Below, piece after piece: positions 16,916-25,496 of a stretch of 64,000 bases of DNA; position 1 is the stretch's first letter, and each line of letters begins with the position of its first letter. Both the position numbers and the translations under genes were made by a program. Below the pieces are notes generated by a model that saw nothing but the letters and a program-made list of their open reading frames with translations, did not search any database and was not told the origin of the DNA. Source of the DNA: Armatimonadota bacterium (lineage in GTDB: Bacteria; Armatimonadota; Fimbriimonadia; Fimbriimonadales; ATM1). Location of the stretch: assembly GCA_021324165.1 (NCBI GenBank), contig JAJPJR010000079.1, forward strand, positions 28,130-92,129. The letters are read 5' to 3'.

Positions 16916-18127
16916 TCATTTCACTGCACTTTGCGCCGCATAAATCGGCAGCAACACCGACAGCACGACGAACCCAACCATCAATCCCATCACCACGATG
17001 ACCACCGGCTCAAACGTGTTGATCAATCTTCGCAATCCGTTGTCAACCTCGAAATCCAAACTATCGGACACCCGCGAAAGCATCTTGGGAAGGTCTCCCG
17101 TTTCTTCGCCGATCGCCACCATGTGAATCAGCACAGGAGGAAACGCATCTGTGTCCTTCATTGCCGAGGCGATCGTTGATCCTTCGCGCACTTCCTCTCG
17201 TACCCGATCCGTGCTGACGCGGATCACCCGATTGCCGGCAGACATCCCCGCCAGCGTCAACGATTCCAAAATCGGAACGCCGCCATAAACCAGCGTGCCC
17301 AAAATCCGCGCGAACCTCGAAATCGTCGCCTTGCCGATCACTTTGCCCACCAACGGAAGTTTCAACAACATTTGGTCGCGCGCAAATGCGCCCTGCGGCG
17401 TCGAAACAAACGCGCGATAACCGATCACCAATCCTACAATCCCTAACAGAATCAGCAAACCGTGTTTGTTCACCACATCGCCCAGCGTTAGCAGCAGTTT
17501 CGTCGAGCCCGGAAGATCGGCTCCCAGCGAATCGAACACCGTCCGCAGCCGCGGAACCACGAATGAAATCAGAAACACCACCGCGCCGATCGCCGCAAAC
17601 GTCAGCACCGAAGGATAAATCAACGCCGATGCGAACTGGCTTCTGCGCGTCACTTCGATCTGCTGAAAATCCGCAAGCCTCGAAGCAACTTGAGGAAACT
17701 GTCCGCTCGCTTCGCCCGCTCGCAGCGTTTGCGTGAACACTTCAGAAAAAAGTTTGGGATGTTTTGCGAGCGCATCCGAAACCGGCATTCCACCGCGCAC
17801 ATCGTCGAGCACCTGTCCGCATACCGTCGCAAGAGTCTCACTTTCCGACTGCTCCGAAATCACCTGCAAAACCCGATCCAAAGGAAGCCCTGCCGATGAA
17901 AGGTCGGCCAGCCGCCGTGTAAACAACGCGAGTTCATCGCGCGTTACCTTTTTCGACCGGCTCGGAGTCCCGCTTGGGCGGGCCCTGGCTCGCCGCTCGG
18001 CAATCTCAAGAACAAACCGGCCCTCTTGCGTGATGGTTTGAATCGCCGCCTCTTTGTCCGCCGCCTCGACAAATCCGCTCTTCCTGCGCCCCGAAGCGTC
18101 GAGCGATACATAAGCAAACGATCTCAC
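16916..18127 (-). CDS. gspF: Type II secretion inner-membrane platform protein GspF
   Basis: 403 residues, full length for GspF/PilC. It opens with MRSFAYVSLDASGRRKSGFV. Two repeated GspF domains follow, one around FTRRLADLSSAGLPLDRVL and one around FARILGTLVYGGVPILESL, each followed by hydrophobic helices. A third membrane segment lies near the C-terminus (VVIVVMGLMVGFVVLSVLLP). It couples the ATPase to the pseudopilus. It follows gspE directly, with no bases between the gspE stop and its ATG. Confidence 0.96.
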   Translation of the reverse strand: MRSFAYVSLDASGRRKSGFVEAADKEAAIQTITQEGRFVLEIAERRARARPSGTPSRSKKVTRDELALFTRRLADLSSAGLPLDRVLQVISEQSESETLATVCGQVLDDVRGGMPVSDALAKHPKLFSEVFTQTLRAGEASGQFPQVASRLADFQQIEVTRRSQFASALIYPSVLTFAAIGAVVFLISFVVPRLRTVFDSLGADLPGSTKLLLTLGDVVNKHGLLILLGIVGLVIGYRAFVSTPQGAFARDQMLLKLPLVGKVIGKATISRFARILGTLVYGGVPILESLTLAGMSAGNRVIRVSTDRVREEVREGSTIASAMKDTDAFPPVLIHMVAIGEETGDLPKMLSRVSDSLDFEVDNGLRRLINTFEPVVIVVMGLMVGFVVLSVLLPIYAAQSAVK

Positions 18128-19744
18128 CTAAAACTCCTCACGCTGACACACGCGCAAAACTTCCTCGATCGTGGTTTTTCCGTCCAACACTGCCAGCCGG
18201 CCGTCGCCCAACAGCGTTCTCATGCCCTGTGAACTTGTAGCATGCTGTTTCATCACTCCGGCAGAGGCGCGGTCTACGGTCATCCTTCGAATCGTTTCAT
18301 CAACCAAAAACAGTTCGAACAAACCCGCGCGCCTTCGAAAGCCGGTGTTCGAACATTTCTCGCAGCCTGTGCCTCGCTGCAATGCGCCGTTTACGGCTTC
18401 GCTTTTCGAAATGGAAAGCGAACGCAGCGCCTCTTCGGTCTCTTCGATCGGCACGCTGCACGCGGAACAGTTCTGGCGCACCAGCCTTTGCGCCACAACT
18501 CCCACTAACGAACTCGCCGCCAGATAAGGTTCCACACCCATATCCAAAAGCCGCGTCACCGCCCCCGCCGCGTCATTCGTGTGCAAAGTGCTGAACACCA
18601 AGTGACCCGTGAGCGCCGCATGAATCGCGATCTCTGCTGTTTCATGGTCGCGGATTTCGCCGACCATGATGATATCGGGGTCCTGCCTCACGATGCTCCG
18701 CAGTCCGTTAGCGAACGTCAGCCCGATGTTCGGCCGCACCTGAATCTGCCCGATTCCCGGCACTTGATACTCAACCGGGTCTTCGATCGTGAGAATGTTC
18801 GTGGTCGGTGACCAGATCTCTTGAAGCGAAGCGTATAACGTGGTGGATTTGCCGCTTCCCGTTGGACCCGTAACCAGAATGATGCCGTGCGGAAGACTGA
18901 TGAGGGATCGAAATTTTTGAAGCGTGTCTGCGCGCATCCCAAGTTCGGTAAGCCCGAACATCGCCGTGGTTTTGTCAAGAATGCGCATCACAGCGCGTTC
19001 GCCGAACACCGTCGGCACGATCGAAACGCGCACGTCAATCTGCCGGCCTGCGATCTGCAGTTTAATTCTGCCGTCTTGCGGCAGCCGCCGCTCGGCGATA
19101 TTCATTTCGCCAAGAATCTTGATGCGCGAAACCAATGCGGCGTGCATCCGTTTTGGAGGGCGCATCACATCTTGCAGCATCCCATCAATGCGGTAGCGCA
19201 CCTTCATTTCGCGCTCATAAGGCTCGATGTGAATGTCGCTCGCGCCATCGCGGACGGCCTGCGCAAACACCAGGTTCGCCATCTGCACCACGGCCGTTTC
19301 ACCCGCCATCTTCTGCAGGTCGGCAAGGTCGGTCGTGTCGTCGAAATCCGAATACGCCGAGTCATCCCCAGGCAGCCCGGCCATGATCTGTTCGATGAAC
19401 CGCTCCTCGATCCGCTCTCGAATCAGCGCCGGATCTCCCCGCACAACCGTCACGGGCCGCTCCAAAAGAACCGCCAGGTCATCCGCCGCAGCCAGAGAAT
19501 CCGACGAGCCGATCGCCACCACCACCGTTTCTCCCCTCAGTTCGATCGGCAGCACCTGATGCTTCAGGGCGAAATCACCCGGCACCAACTCGATCACCTC
19601 GCGGTCGGGGTGCAGAGAGGTGAGGTCAACGAACGGCAGCCCGATGAGGGCGTCCCTCTCGGCTCCGTTCGTTGTGGGGATCAGGCGGTCTTCAATGCTA
19701 ATGGGATTCAACCTTGCCGCCGGGCTCGGCCCGTTCGGCGACAA
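18128..19744 (-). CDS. gspE: Type II secretion ATPase GspE
   Basis: Cytoplasmic hexameric ATPase. The N-terminal T2SSE domain begins LPFVDLTSLHPD. The ATPase core shows Walker A GPTGSGKSTTLYASL near residue 293, an Asp box and Walker B VGEIRDHETAEIAIHAALTG, and a four-cysteine zinc site (CSAC and CEKC). The start is uncertain: I use a TTG at 19744, which gives 538 residues and has AGTAAT six bases upstream. A TTG at 19807 would add 21 residues of no visible conservation. It is the first gene of the operon and is divergent from the sugar dehydrogenase gene. Confidence 0.94.
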   Translation of the reverse strand: MSPNGPSPAARLNPISIEDRLIPTTNGAERDALIGLPFVDLTSLHPDREVIELVPGDFALKHQVLPIELRGETVVVAIGSSDSLAAADDLAVLLERPVTVVRGDPALIRERIEERFIEQIMAGLPGDDSAYSDFDDTTDLADLQKMAGETAVVQMANLVFAQAVRDGASDIHIEPYEREMKVRYRIDGMLQDVMRPPKRMHAALVSRIKILGEMNIAERRLPQDGRIKLQIAGRQIDVRVSIVPTVFGERAVMRILDKTTAMFGLTELGMRADTLQKFRSLISLPHGIILVTGPTGSGKSTTLYASLQEIWSPTTNILTIEDPVEYQVPGIGQIQVRPNIGLTFANGLRSIVRQDPDIIMVGEIRDHETAEIAIHAALTGHLVFSTLHTNDAAGAVTRLLDMGVEPYLAASSLVGVVAQRLVRQNCSACSVPIEETEEALRSLSISKSEAVNGALQRGTGCEKCSNTGFRRRAGLFELFLVDETIRRMTVDRASAGVMKQHATSSQGMRTLLGDGRLAVLDGKTTIEEVLRVCQREEF

Positions 19745-19923
19745 AATTACATTACTCTCGCAGCTGGGGCTGTTGTTCCGGCTGGCCGCCTTATTTCTCG
19801 CTGCCAAACCCGTTTGTTTACGGGGGACAAATGCTCAACGGAGATGGGAACCCGCCAAACGCCCTTTCGTACTGGTTTCAGGTTTTTGAGATTTTCAGAC
19901 CGATTACGAAGAGGAGAACAATC

Positions 19924-21240
19924 ATGATTACTGCCCTTGCGATAGGTTTGGTCGCGATTAGCCATCCGCGGCCTGCAATTTCACAGTATCCGCCCGTTGG
20001 AGCTGAAGTCGCACTAAAAACGATGGTAACAGGGCTTACGGCGCCTGTGGCGATGGTTCCTTCGCCCGACAAAACGGGCCGAATGTTTATCGTTGATCAA
20101 ACGGGACTGATTTGGATTATGAAGCCCGACGGAACCGTTTTCAAAACACCGTTTTTGGATGTGCGGTCCGAAATGGTATCGCTGAGGCCCGGTTATGACG
20201 AACGCGGCTTGCTCGGCCTTGCGTTTCATCCAGATTTCGCAAACAACGGAAAGTTCTATGTGTATTACAGCGGCCCGTTGCGCGACGGCGCGCCGCCCGG
20301 ATGGGATCACACAGCGCACATCGCGGAATTCAAAGTGTCAAACGATCCTAACGTGGCCGATCCGAATTCCGAACGCACCGTGATGCTGGTGGATGAGCCG
20401 CAGCTCAACCACAACGGCGGCACGCTGATTTTCGGCCCCGATGATGGCTATCTATACATTTCGCTGGGCGACGGCGGCGCGGCAAACGATCAAGGCCTGG
20501 GCCACGGCCCCCACGGCAACGGACAAGATATCAATGTGCCGCTTGGAAAGATTCTTCGCATTGATGTGGATCACGGCGATCCGTATGCGATTCCTCCTGA
20601 CAATCCTTTCGTGGGCAAAGACGGTCTGGACGAAATTTACGCTTACGGTTTCCGCAATCCGTATCGCATGGCGTTTGATTCGGAAGGATCGCATCGCCTG
20701 TTTATCGGCGATGTGGGCCAAAACTTGTACGAAGAACTGGACATCGGCGTGCTGGGCGGCAATTTTGGGTGGAACATTCGCGAAGGCAATCACTGTTTTG
20801 ATCCCAACAACCCGAACGACCCGCCGCCAACATGCAGCGACACCGGATACTTCGGTGAGCCGCTTTTGTTTCCGGTGATCGAATACTCACACCCAGGTGT
20901 TGACGATCATGCGATCGGGCTGGTGATTGTTTGCGGCTATGTGTATCACGGTTCCTTGCTGAAAAACATTCGCGGCAGATTTGTGTTCGGCGATTGGAGC
21001 ACCGATTTCGGCGCCGCCGACGGAACGCTGCTGGTGGCAAAAGAAACCCCGCGCGGAGATTGGCAGGTTCAGAAAATCAACATCGTCAATTCGCCAAACA
21101 AACGGATCAACAAGTTCATCATGGGTTTTGGTCAAGACAATCAAGGTGAAATCTACGTTCTTGCCAAAACCACGCTGGGCCCGACCGGCGACACCGGAGT
21201 TGTTTACAAAATGGTAAAGCCCGGCGCCGCCGTGCACTGA
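19924..21240 (+). CDS. Secreted PQQ-dependent-type sugar dehydrogenase (glucose/sorbosone family)
   Basis: 438 residues from the ATG at 19924, chosen because AGAGGAG lies just upstream; the frame stays open much further left but that part is unlike the family. A signal peptide (MITALAIGLVAISHP) precedes a six-bladed propeller with the family motifs RGLLGLAFHPDF, LNHNGGTLIFGPDDGYLYIS, LGDGGA, ILRIDVDHGDPYAIP and AYGFRNPYRMAFD. Relatives oxidise soluble aldoses in the periplasm with PQQ, but some members bind no cofactor. No PQQ synthesis genes lie in the window. Confidence 0.92.
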   Translation: MITALAIGLVAISHPRPAISQYPPVGAEVALKTMVTGLTAPVAMVPSPDKTGRMFIVDQTGLIWIMKPDGTVFKTPFLDVRSEMVSLRPGYDERGLLGLAFHPDFANNGKFYVYYSGPLRDGAPPGWDHTAHIAEFKVSNDPNVADPNSERTVMLVDEPQLNHNGGTLIFGPDDGYLYISLGDGGAANDQGLGHGPHGNGQDINVPLGKILRIDVDHGDPYAIPPDNPFVGKDGLDEIYAYGFRNPYRMAFDSEGSHRLFIGDVGQNLYEELDIGVLGGNFGWNIREGNHCFDPNNPNDPPPTCSDTGYFGEPLLFPVIEYSHPGVDDHAIGLVIVCGYVYHGSLLKNIRGRFVFGDWSTDFGAADGTLLVAKETPRGDWQVQKINIVNSPNKRINKFIMGFGQDNQGEIYVLAKTTLGPTGDTGVVYKMVKPGAAVH

Positions 21241-21440
21241 CCTTTCCTCCACCCCCTCCTCCTGAAGCGCAGCGAAAGGAGGAGGGGGCAGGGGGTGGCG
21301 GCGTTTCGCGCTCTGAGTATTCTGCGCGTTCGATCGTTTTGAGGAGCGTTCAGTTGACGCTGTGTCCAAGCCGAATCAACAAAAACCGCGAGAGATCAAA
21401 AGAGACGGACTCGATGCGATCAGCGCACTCTTGAAAAGTT
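21241..21440. other. 200-base non-coding gap between the dehydrogenase gene and tRNA-Ala
   Basis: The only intergenic stretch of about 200 bases with no gene. Its left part holds the long purine/pyrimidine inverted repeat listed separately. I see no open frame with family resemblance and no clear promoter in the rest. Confidence 0.6.
21252..21288. repeat. 12-base perfect inverted repeat (C/T arm, G/A arm)
   Basis: CCCCCTCCTCCT (21252-21263) pairs perfectly with AGGAGGAGGGGG (21277-21288) across a 13-base loop containing GCGCAGCG. It lies 12 bases after the dehydrogenase stop. It could act as a transcription terminator, although no T-run follows on the plus strand. It also looks like a small interspersed palindrome, but I see only one copy in the window. 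Confidence 0.6.
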
Positions 21441-21516
21441 TGGTGGAGATGATGGGATTCGAACCCACGACCTCTGCAGTGCGATTGCAGCGCTCTCCCA
21501 GCTGAGCTACATCCCC
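21441..21516 (-). tRNA. tRNA-Ala, anticodon CGC
   Basis: A 76-base cloverleaf on the minus strand with an encoded CCA end. The acceptor stem is GGGGATG paired with CATCTCC and contains the G3:U70 wobble pair that identifies alanine tRNA. The D arm reads GCTCAGCTGGGAGAGC. The anticodon stem CTGCA/TGCAG frames the loop ATCGCAC, so the anticodon is CGC, reading GCG codons. The T arm has GTGGG TTCGAAT CCCAT. It lies downstream of the phosphoesterase gene on the same strand. Confidence 0.97.
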
Positions 21517-21547
21517 GAAGCGCACGCCAGTTTACCAGTCGCTCTGC

Positions 21548-22279
21548 TCATCGCAGTTCCACTTCCCTAAACCGCTCCAAAACCCGCTCTTTCGACGGCG
21601 GATTCAGCACGCTTTGGAGCGCGAACTCTTGGGCGTTCGGATAATCTGCCGCGCTGATCCTTTCCGCCGCTTCGCGCAGATCGTATTCGGTTCTCATCAG
21701 CCTGGGCCCGCCATCAATCAGCAGCCAGAACGCACCTGGTTCGCCAAAGGGACTTCCAACACTGCCGGAATTCACAACGCGCACTCTGCCCACCATCCGA
21801 TCGAACTGCATGTGCGTGTGTCCGCACACCACGAGTCCGGCTCCCGTTTCTTCAAACATCGGTTTCAATCTGTTTTCATCGGTGGTTTCGAAAAAAACAT
21901 CTGTGTCGCTGCGCGGCGTTGCGTGACAAAACAGAACGTCGCCAAATCGCAACGTCGGCGCCCATTGGGCTGCCTTTTCGGCATGTGCGGGTTTCAGCTC
22001 AGCAACAACCCACTCGACCGCTTCGCGATACCGTTCAGGAACTGTTTCTGGCGATGCCCCATTGCGGATTGAAAGCACCTCGCGGTCGCCGTTGCCGCAA
22101 ATGAAAGCGGTTGGAATCTCCAGCTCGAACAGCAGATCCATCACTTCGTTCGGCATCGGGCCAGGCAGCACATCTCCACCCACTACAATCTTTTCGACAT
22201 CGAACGAACGCATGTCGGCAACCGCCGCTTCCAAGGCGGGCAGATTGCCGTGAATATCATAAAGGGCGGCTATTTTCAT
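21548..22279 (-). CDS. YfcE/calcineurin-like metallophosphoesterase
   Basis: 243 residues with a complete set of metallophosphoesterase motifs: YDIHGN near residue 8, GGDVLPGP, CGNGDRE, CHATPRSD and CGHTHMQF. This matches the YfcE-like phosphodiesterase subfamily, cytoplasmic two-metal enzymes that cleave phosphodiesters. The physiological substrate is unknown. It starts at the ATG at 22279 and is divergent from the MFS gene across a 192-base gap. Confidence 0.9.
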   Translation of the reverse strand: MKIAALYDIHGNLPALEAAVADMRSFDVEKIVVGGDVLPGPMPNEVMDLLFELEIPTAFICGNGDREVLSIRNGASPETVPERYREAVEWVVAELKPAHAEKAAQWAPTLRFGDVLFCHATPRSDTDVFFETTDENRLKPMFEETGAGLVVCGHTHMQFDRMVGRVRVVNSGSVGSPFGEPGAFWLLIDGGPRLMRTEYDLREAAERISAADYPNAQEFALQSVLNPPSKERVLERFREVELR

Positions 22280-22471
22280 TGCCAGTCATAGGTCATTTTG
22301 CCCAATGCGAGCGGCAAAAAACCGCATTTGGGTAAAGTCCGTTTTCTTCTCACCCAATCGAGGGGCCTTTGATGTTGTACGCGATCATTCATTAGCATTC
22401 CCGAGTCGCCTCTGCACGTTCTTTTGTCACGCAGCCAGATCGGCCCGCAGTGACCGGAAAAATCTCCTTTC

Positions 22472-23755
22472 ATGCCTGAATCAAAACCGCACGTACTTAC
22501 TTTGCCTGGATACAGGCAGCTTTGGATCGGCCAACTGATTTCACAGTTTGGCGACGTTCTGCATTTTATGGTGTTCATGTGGTGGGCAGGAGAACTCGGC
22601 GGCCCAAAAGCTGTTGGCGTTGTCGCGGCGTGCTCGGTGTCAACGGCACTCTTGATGAGCATGATCGCCGGAACCACGGCTGATCGCGTTGATCGTCGAA
22701 AAATTCTTTTGATCAGCGATCTGGTGTGCGGTTTTGTGGTGCTCGGGCTGGCTGCAGTTGCCTTTATGGACCGCACGCCGCCGCTGTGGGTTTTGTGCGT
22801 GTTTGTGATCGCGCTCAAGACGGCATTTGTGTTTCAGGCGCCCGCACGAACGGCATCGGTTCCAAGACTGGTGCCGATGGAAAGGCTGCTGGAAGCGAAC
22901 TCTGTCAACTCCTCGATTCAAACCGCAATGCCGCTTGCAGGAAACGCGGTCGGCGCGATGGTTCTCGGCTTGGTTTATCAGATCAGCCGACCGCTGACTT
23001 ATGTGCTGGCATTTGCAATCAACGCTTGCAGTTTTTTCACAAGCGCCCTGTTCATGGCGCGGCTTCCGAAAATAAAACCGGAACGCACCGAAGTTCCAAA
23101 GCACCCGCTGCACGATGCGGTCGAAGGCGTGCGCTACATTTTGGGGCATCCGGTTTTGCGCATGGCCGTGTTCGTTTACTTCGGATTCGATCTGTTCGTT
23201 GCGCCGTTTATGCAGGCCTATGTGGCGGTTGCGCAAACAACTTTAAAAGAGGGCACTTGGCTGTTCGGCGTACATCTGCAGGGTCCTGCGCTGCTGTCGC
23301 TTCTCGAGGCGGCGTTCTTCGCGGGTTACGCAATCGGTTCTTACCGGCTTTATGCAAAGCCTGTGCGGCGCGTGGGTTTGGCGTTTTCGTTTTCGATTGC
23401 CGTGGGCAGCGCGCTGATCATACCGATGGGCTTTGTCAAGAGCGCCGCGCTGTTTTCGCTCCTCAACTTCGTCAGCGGGTTGTTTTTCCCGTTTGGGCTC
23501 ATCACCTTGGACACATACATTCAAGCAGACACTCCCGACGCGTTCCGCGGAAGGGTCTCTTCTGCAATCGCGACGCTCGCCGGGATCGCGCTTCCTGCGG
23601 GGATGCTCGGGGCGGGATACCTGATCGAGGCGATCGGCACGGGCGGCATCTATGTCGTGATGGGATCGGGCCTCGCGGCGTTTGCCGTGCTCGGGTCGGT
23701 TTCGCCCGCGTTCCGGAATGCAGAGATCCCCGAACCCGTAACTTTGCCCACCTAA
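22472..23755 (+). CDS. MFS transporter (MFS_3/EntS-like exporter)
   Basis: 427 residues with twelve predicted helices. The N-terminus YRQLWIGQLISQFGDVLHFM and the loop IAGTTADRVDRRKILLISDL are typical of the enterobactin-exporter-like MFS_3 group. The RTASVPRLVPMERLLEANS segment is another group hallmark. Substrates of this group are mostly drugs or siderophores; none can be assigned. No siderophore genes lie nearby. The 192-base upstream gap shows no clear promoter or Shine-Dalgarno sequence. Confidence 0.9.
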   Translation: MPESKPHVLTLPGYRQLWIGQLISQFGDVLHFMVFMWWAGELGGPKAVGVVAACSVSTALLMSMIAGTTADRVDRRKILLISDLVCGFVVLGLAAVAFMDRTPPLWVLCVFVIALKTAFVFQAPARTASVPRLVPMERLLEANSVNSSIQTAMPLAGNAVGAMVLGLVYQISRPLTYVLAFAINACSFFTSALFMARLPKIKPERTEVPKHPLHDAVEGVRYILGHPVLRMAVFVYFGFDLFVAPFMQAYVAVAQTTLKEGTWLFGVHLQGPALLSLLEAAFFAGYAIGSYRLYAKPVRRVGLAFSFSIAVGSALIIPMGFVKSAALFSLLNFVSGLFFPFGLITLDTYIQADTPDAFRGRVSSAIATLAGIALPAGMLGAGYLIEAIGTGGIYVVMGSGLAAFAVLGSVSPAFRNAEIPEPVTLPT

Positions 23756-23811
23756 GCGCCTTTACGGCTGAGCCCGATCATAATTCAGTAGACACGTGCG
23801 GCAGAAAACCG

Positions 23812-24651
23812 ATGACGCCCCAAAGACTCAGCCTCATTTCCGGCGCGTTCGCCCTGGCTGCGGGCGCCTATTGGATTGTGTACGCGCTCATCCAGTTTGA
23901 GTTCATTCAACAGGAATACCGAAACGATCCGGCAATAACGTGCATCGTCGGAGGCCTTGCCGTTTTGGCGGTTTTGTGCAACGTTGCGGCAGGTATCGAA
24001 GCGTTTCGAGGAAAACCATCGTGGTGCGGGCTGCTCGTCAAAACCCATCTGCTCGTTTTGATTCTGATTGCGATCTGTTACAGCGCATTTTCTGATTCTT
24101 ATATGCTGTCTACTTTGGCGGTCGCTTGGTGCGGAGGCTGGTTTGGAATCGGCTCGGTACCCCTAAGTCTTACGCCGTTTTTGCTGATGGGCCAATGGAT
24201 CGCTGCCGAACGCGCGGAAGCAGTTGGAACTGCCTCTTTGATTCGGGGAGTCGCAATCGGCGCGCTGCTGATGTTGGGCGCGTTGGGAATTGCGGCATCT
24301 GCCTCGACATTAGATTCGCATTCGGTCTTCACGTTTTTTGCCTTGGGCACCGCATTGCATTTTTTCACGGCGTTTGCTCTTTATTGCAACTGGCGGCTGG
24401 GCGCATGGATGGCGATGATTGTGGGAATCGTGTGTTTGGTTTCCGGGATGACTTTGGAGCGCTTGGAAGTTTCGAATCCTGCCTCGATGATGGCCGGCGT
24501 GCAGTTCGTCATCAATTTCGGCTGGCACGGTTTGGCGCCTTGGATTCCGCAAATGGGTTATGCGGCGATGACAATCTGCGGCGTTTGGCTTTGCTTTTTT
24601 GGCCCGAACGCACCGGCCCCTAATCGCCTGTCTTCTTGGAATCGGCAATAG
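23812..24651 (+). CDS. Polytopic membrane protein of unknown function
   Basis: 279 residues from the ATG at 23812. The frame is open far upstream, inside the MFS gene, but that part is an out-of-frame shadow. About eight hydrophobic segments are visible, for example LISGAFALAAGAYWIVYALI, ITCIVGGLAVLAVLCNVAAG and THLLVLILIAICYSAF. There are no catalytic or ligand motifs that I recognise. The last 32 bases overlap the facing TIM-barrel gene. Codon use looks like that of its neighbours. A real gene is likely because it is long and consistently hydrophobic. Confidence 0.72.
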   Translation: MTPQRLSLISGAFALAAGAYWIVYALIQFEFIQQEYRNDPAITCIVGGLAVLAVLCNVAAGIEAFRGKPSWCGLLVKTHLLVLILIAICYSAFSDSYMLSTLAVAWCGGWFGIGSVPLSLTPFLLMGQWIAAERAEAVGTASLIRGVAIGALLMLGALGIAASASTLDSHSVFTFFALGTALHFFTAFALYCNWRLGAWMAMIVGIVCLVSGMTLERLEVSNPASMMAGVQFVINFGWHGLAPWIPQMGYAAMTICGVWLCFFGPNAPAPNRLSSWNRQ

Positions 24652-25459
24652 CCTGTTTTGCAAACTGCAAACACGCTTCGATGTCGTGAATCGGATCGTT
24701 TTCATTCGCTTCGTATTCCAGCGCCACCAGATTGGCATAATTGAGTTTGCGCAGACCTTTGAAGAACTCAACCACGCGAAGATCGCCCTGCCCCAAAACC
24801 GCCCATTCTGTTCGATTTTTCACATCTTTCAAATGAACGTCATACACCCGCTTGCCCAAAACCGAAAGCCAATCAACCGGATCTTCTCCTGAACGCAGCG
24901 CATGGCCCGTATCAATGCACGCTCCGATCAAAGGATGGCGTCCGTTGAGCGCCTGCATCACAGATTGCAGTTTGTCATATCGCGCGCCGGGGCCGTGATT
25001 GTGAATTGCGATTCGGATGTTATACTGCCGAACCAACCGTTCTAAATGCTCGAACGATTCAGGCGCAGGATCGGCGCTGATCACCCGAATCTTCATCGCC
25101 TTTGCAAACTCAAAAACGTTCTTTGCTTTGTCGGCATCGCCATCGAAGCCTTGCACTCCCCACGACCACAACGTGATGTTCTGCTTGTTCAAGTTGGTTA
25201 ACCGCTGTGCGTTTGCCGCAGAATCTGGTGAAAGCGGCACGTGATCTTGATACGATTCCCAAAAGCGCAGGCCAAGCGCGTGCGTTTTCGAAACCGCCTC
25301 GTCGAACGGATAATGCCGCAAGGAATAACTTTGAATCCCCATTTTGAAGGGCGCGTACGCATCGGCAGTTTTCCAAAACTTTTCTGATTTCACCAACGGC
25401 AGCGCGAAGCCCGCCGAAAGCCCGGCCCAAATCAGTTCGCGGCGCGAGATTCTTTCCAT
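24620..25459 (-). CDS. Tat-exported xylose-isomerase-like TIM-barrel protein (sugar isomerase/epimerase family)
   Basis: 279 residues. A Tat signal (SRRELIWAGLSAGFALP) is followed by an AP-endonuclease-2/xylose-isomerase-like TIM barrel. Metal-ligand regions visible are IAIHNHGPG, ACIDTGHALRSG, VYDVHLKDV and ALEYEANEND. Relatives isomerise or epimerise sugars or act as keto-sugar lyases. Export suggests an extracytoplasmic sugar derivative as substrate. It may act with the other exported oxidoreductase and ThuA proteins of this window, but it is not linked to them in an operon. Confidence 0.88.
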   Translation of the reverse strand: MERISRRELIWAGLSAGFALPLVKSEKFWKTADAYAPFKMGIQSYSLRHYPFDEAVSKTHALGLRFWESYQDHVPLSPDSAANAQRLTNLNKQNITLWSWGVQGFDGDADKAKNVFEFAKAMKIRVISADPAPESFEHLERLVRQYNIRIAIHNHGPGARYDKLQSVMQALNGRHPLIGACIDTGHALRSGEDPVDWLSVLGKRVYDVHLKDVKNRTEWAVLGQGDLRVVEFFKGLRKLNYANLVALEYEANENDPIHDIEACLQFAKQAIADSKKTGD

Positions 25460-25484
25460 GCACTAATGTTTACCTTGTTTCGGC

Positions 25485-25496
25485 TACAATCCGGGA
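25485..25496 (+). promoter_or_regulatory. -10 box at leaderless distance from the VOC gene
   Basis: TACAAT (25485-25490) is followed by six bases (CCGGGA) and then the GTG start at 25497. No -35 box is clear. The GGGA is too close to the start to be a normal Shine-Dalgarno sequence. Confidence 0.5.

Noticed and set aside
22280..22471. Riboswitch in the 192-base gap before the MFS gene
   Set aside because: A loose hairpin (near CCAATGCG and CGCATTTGG, 22300-22333) is visible but no known aptamer pattern or start-masking structure.
22726..24651. Open frame of 641 codons spanning the MFS gene and the membrane protein
   Set aside because: Its first 360 codons are the out-of-frame shadow of the MFS gene and have a basic, low-complexity composition; only the part from 23812 looks like a protein.
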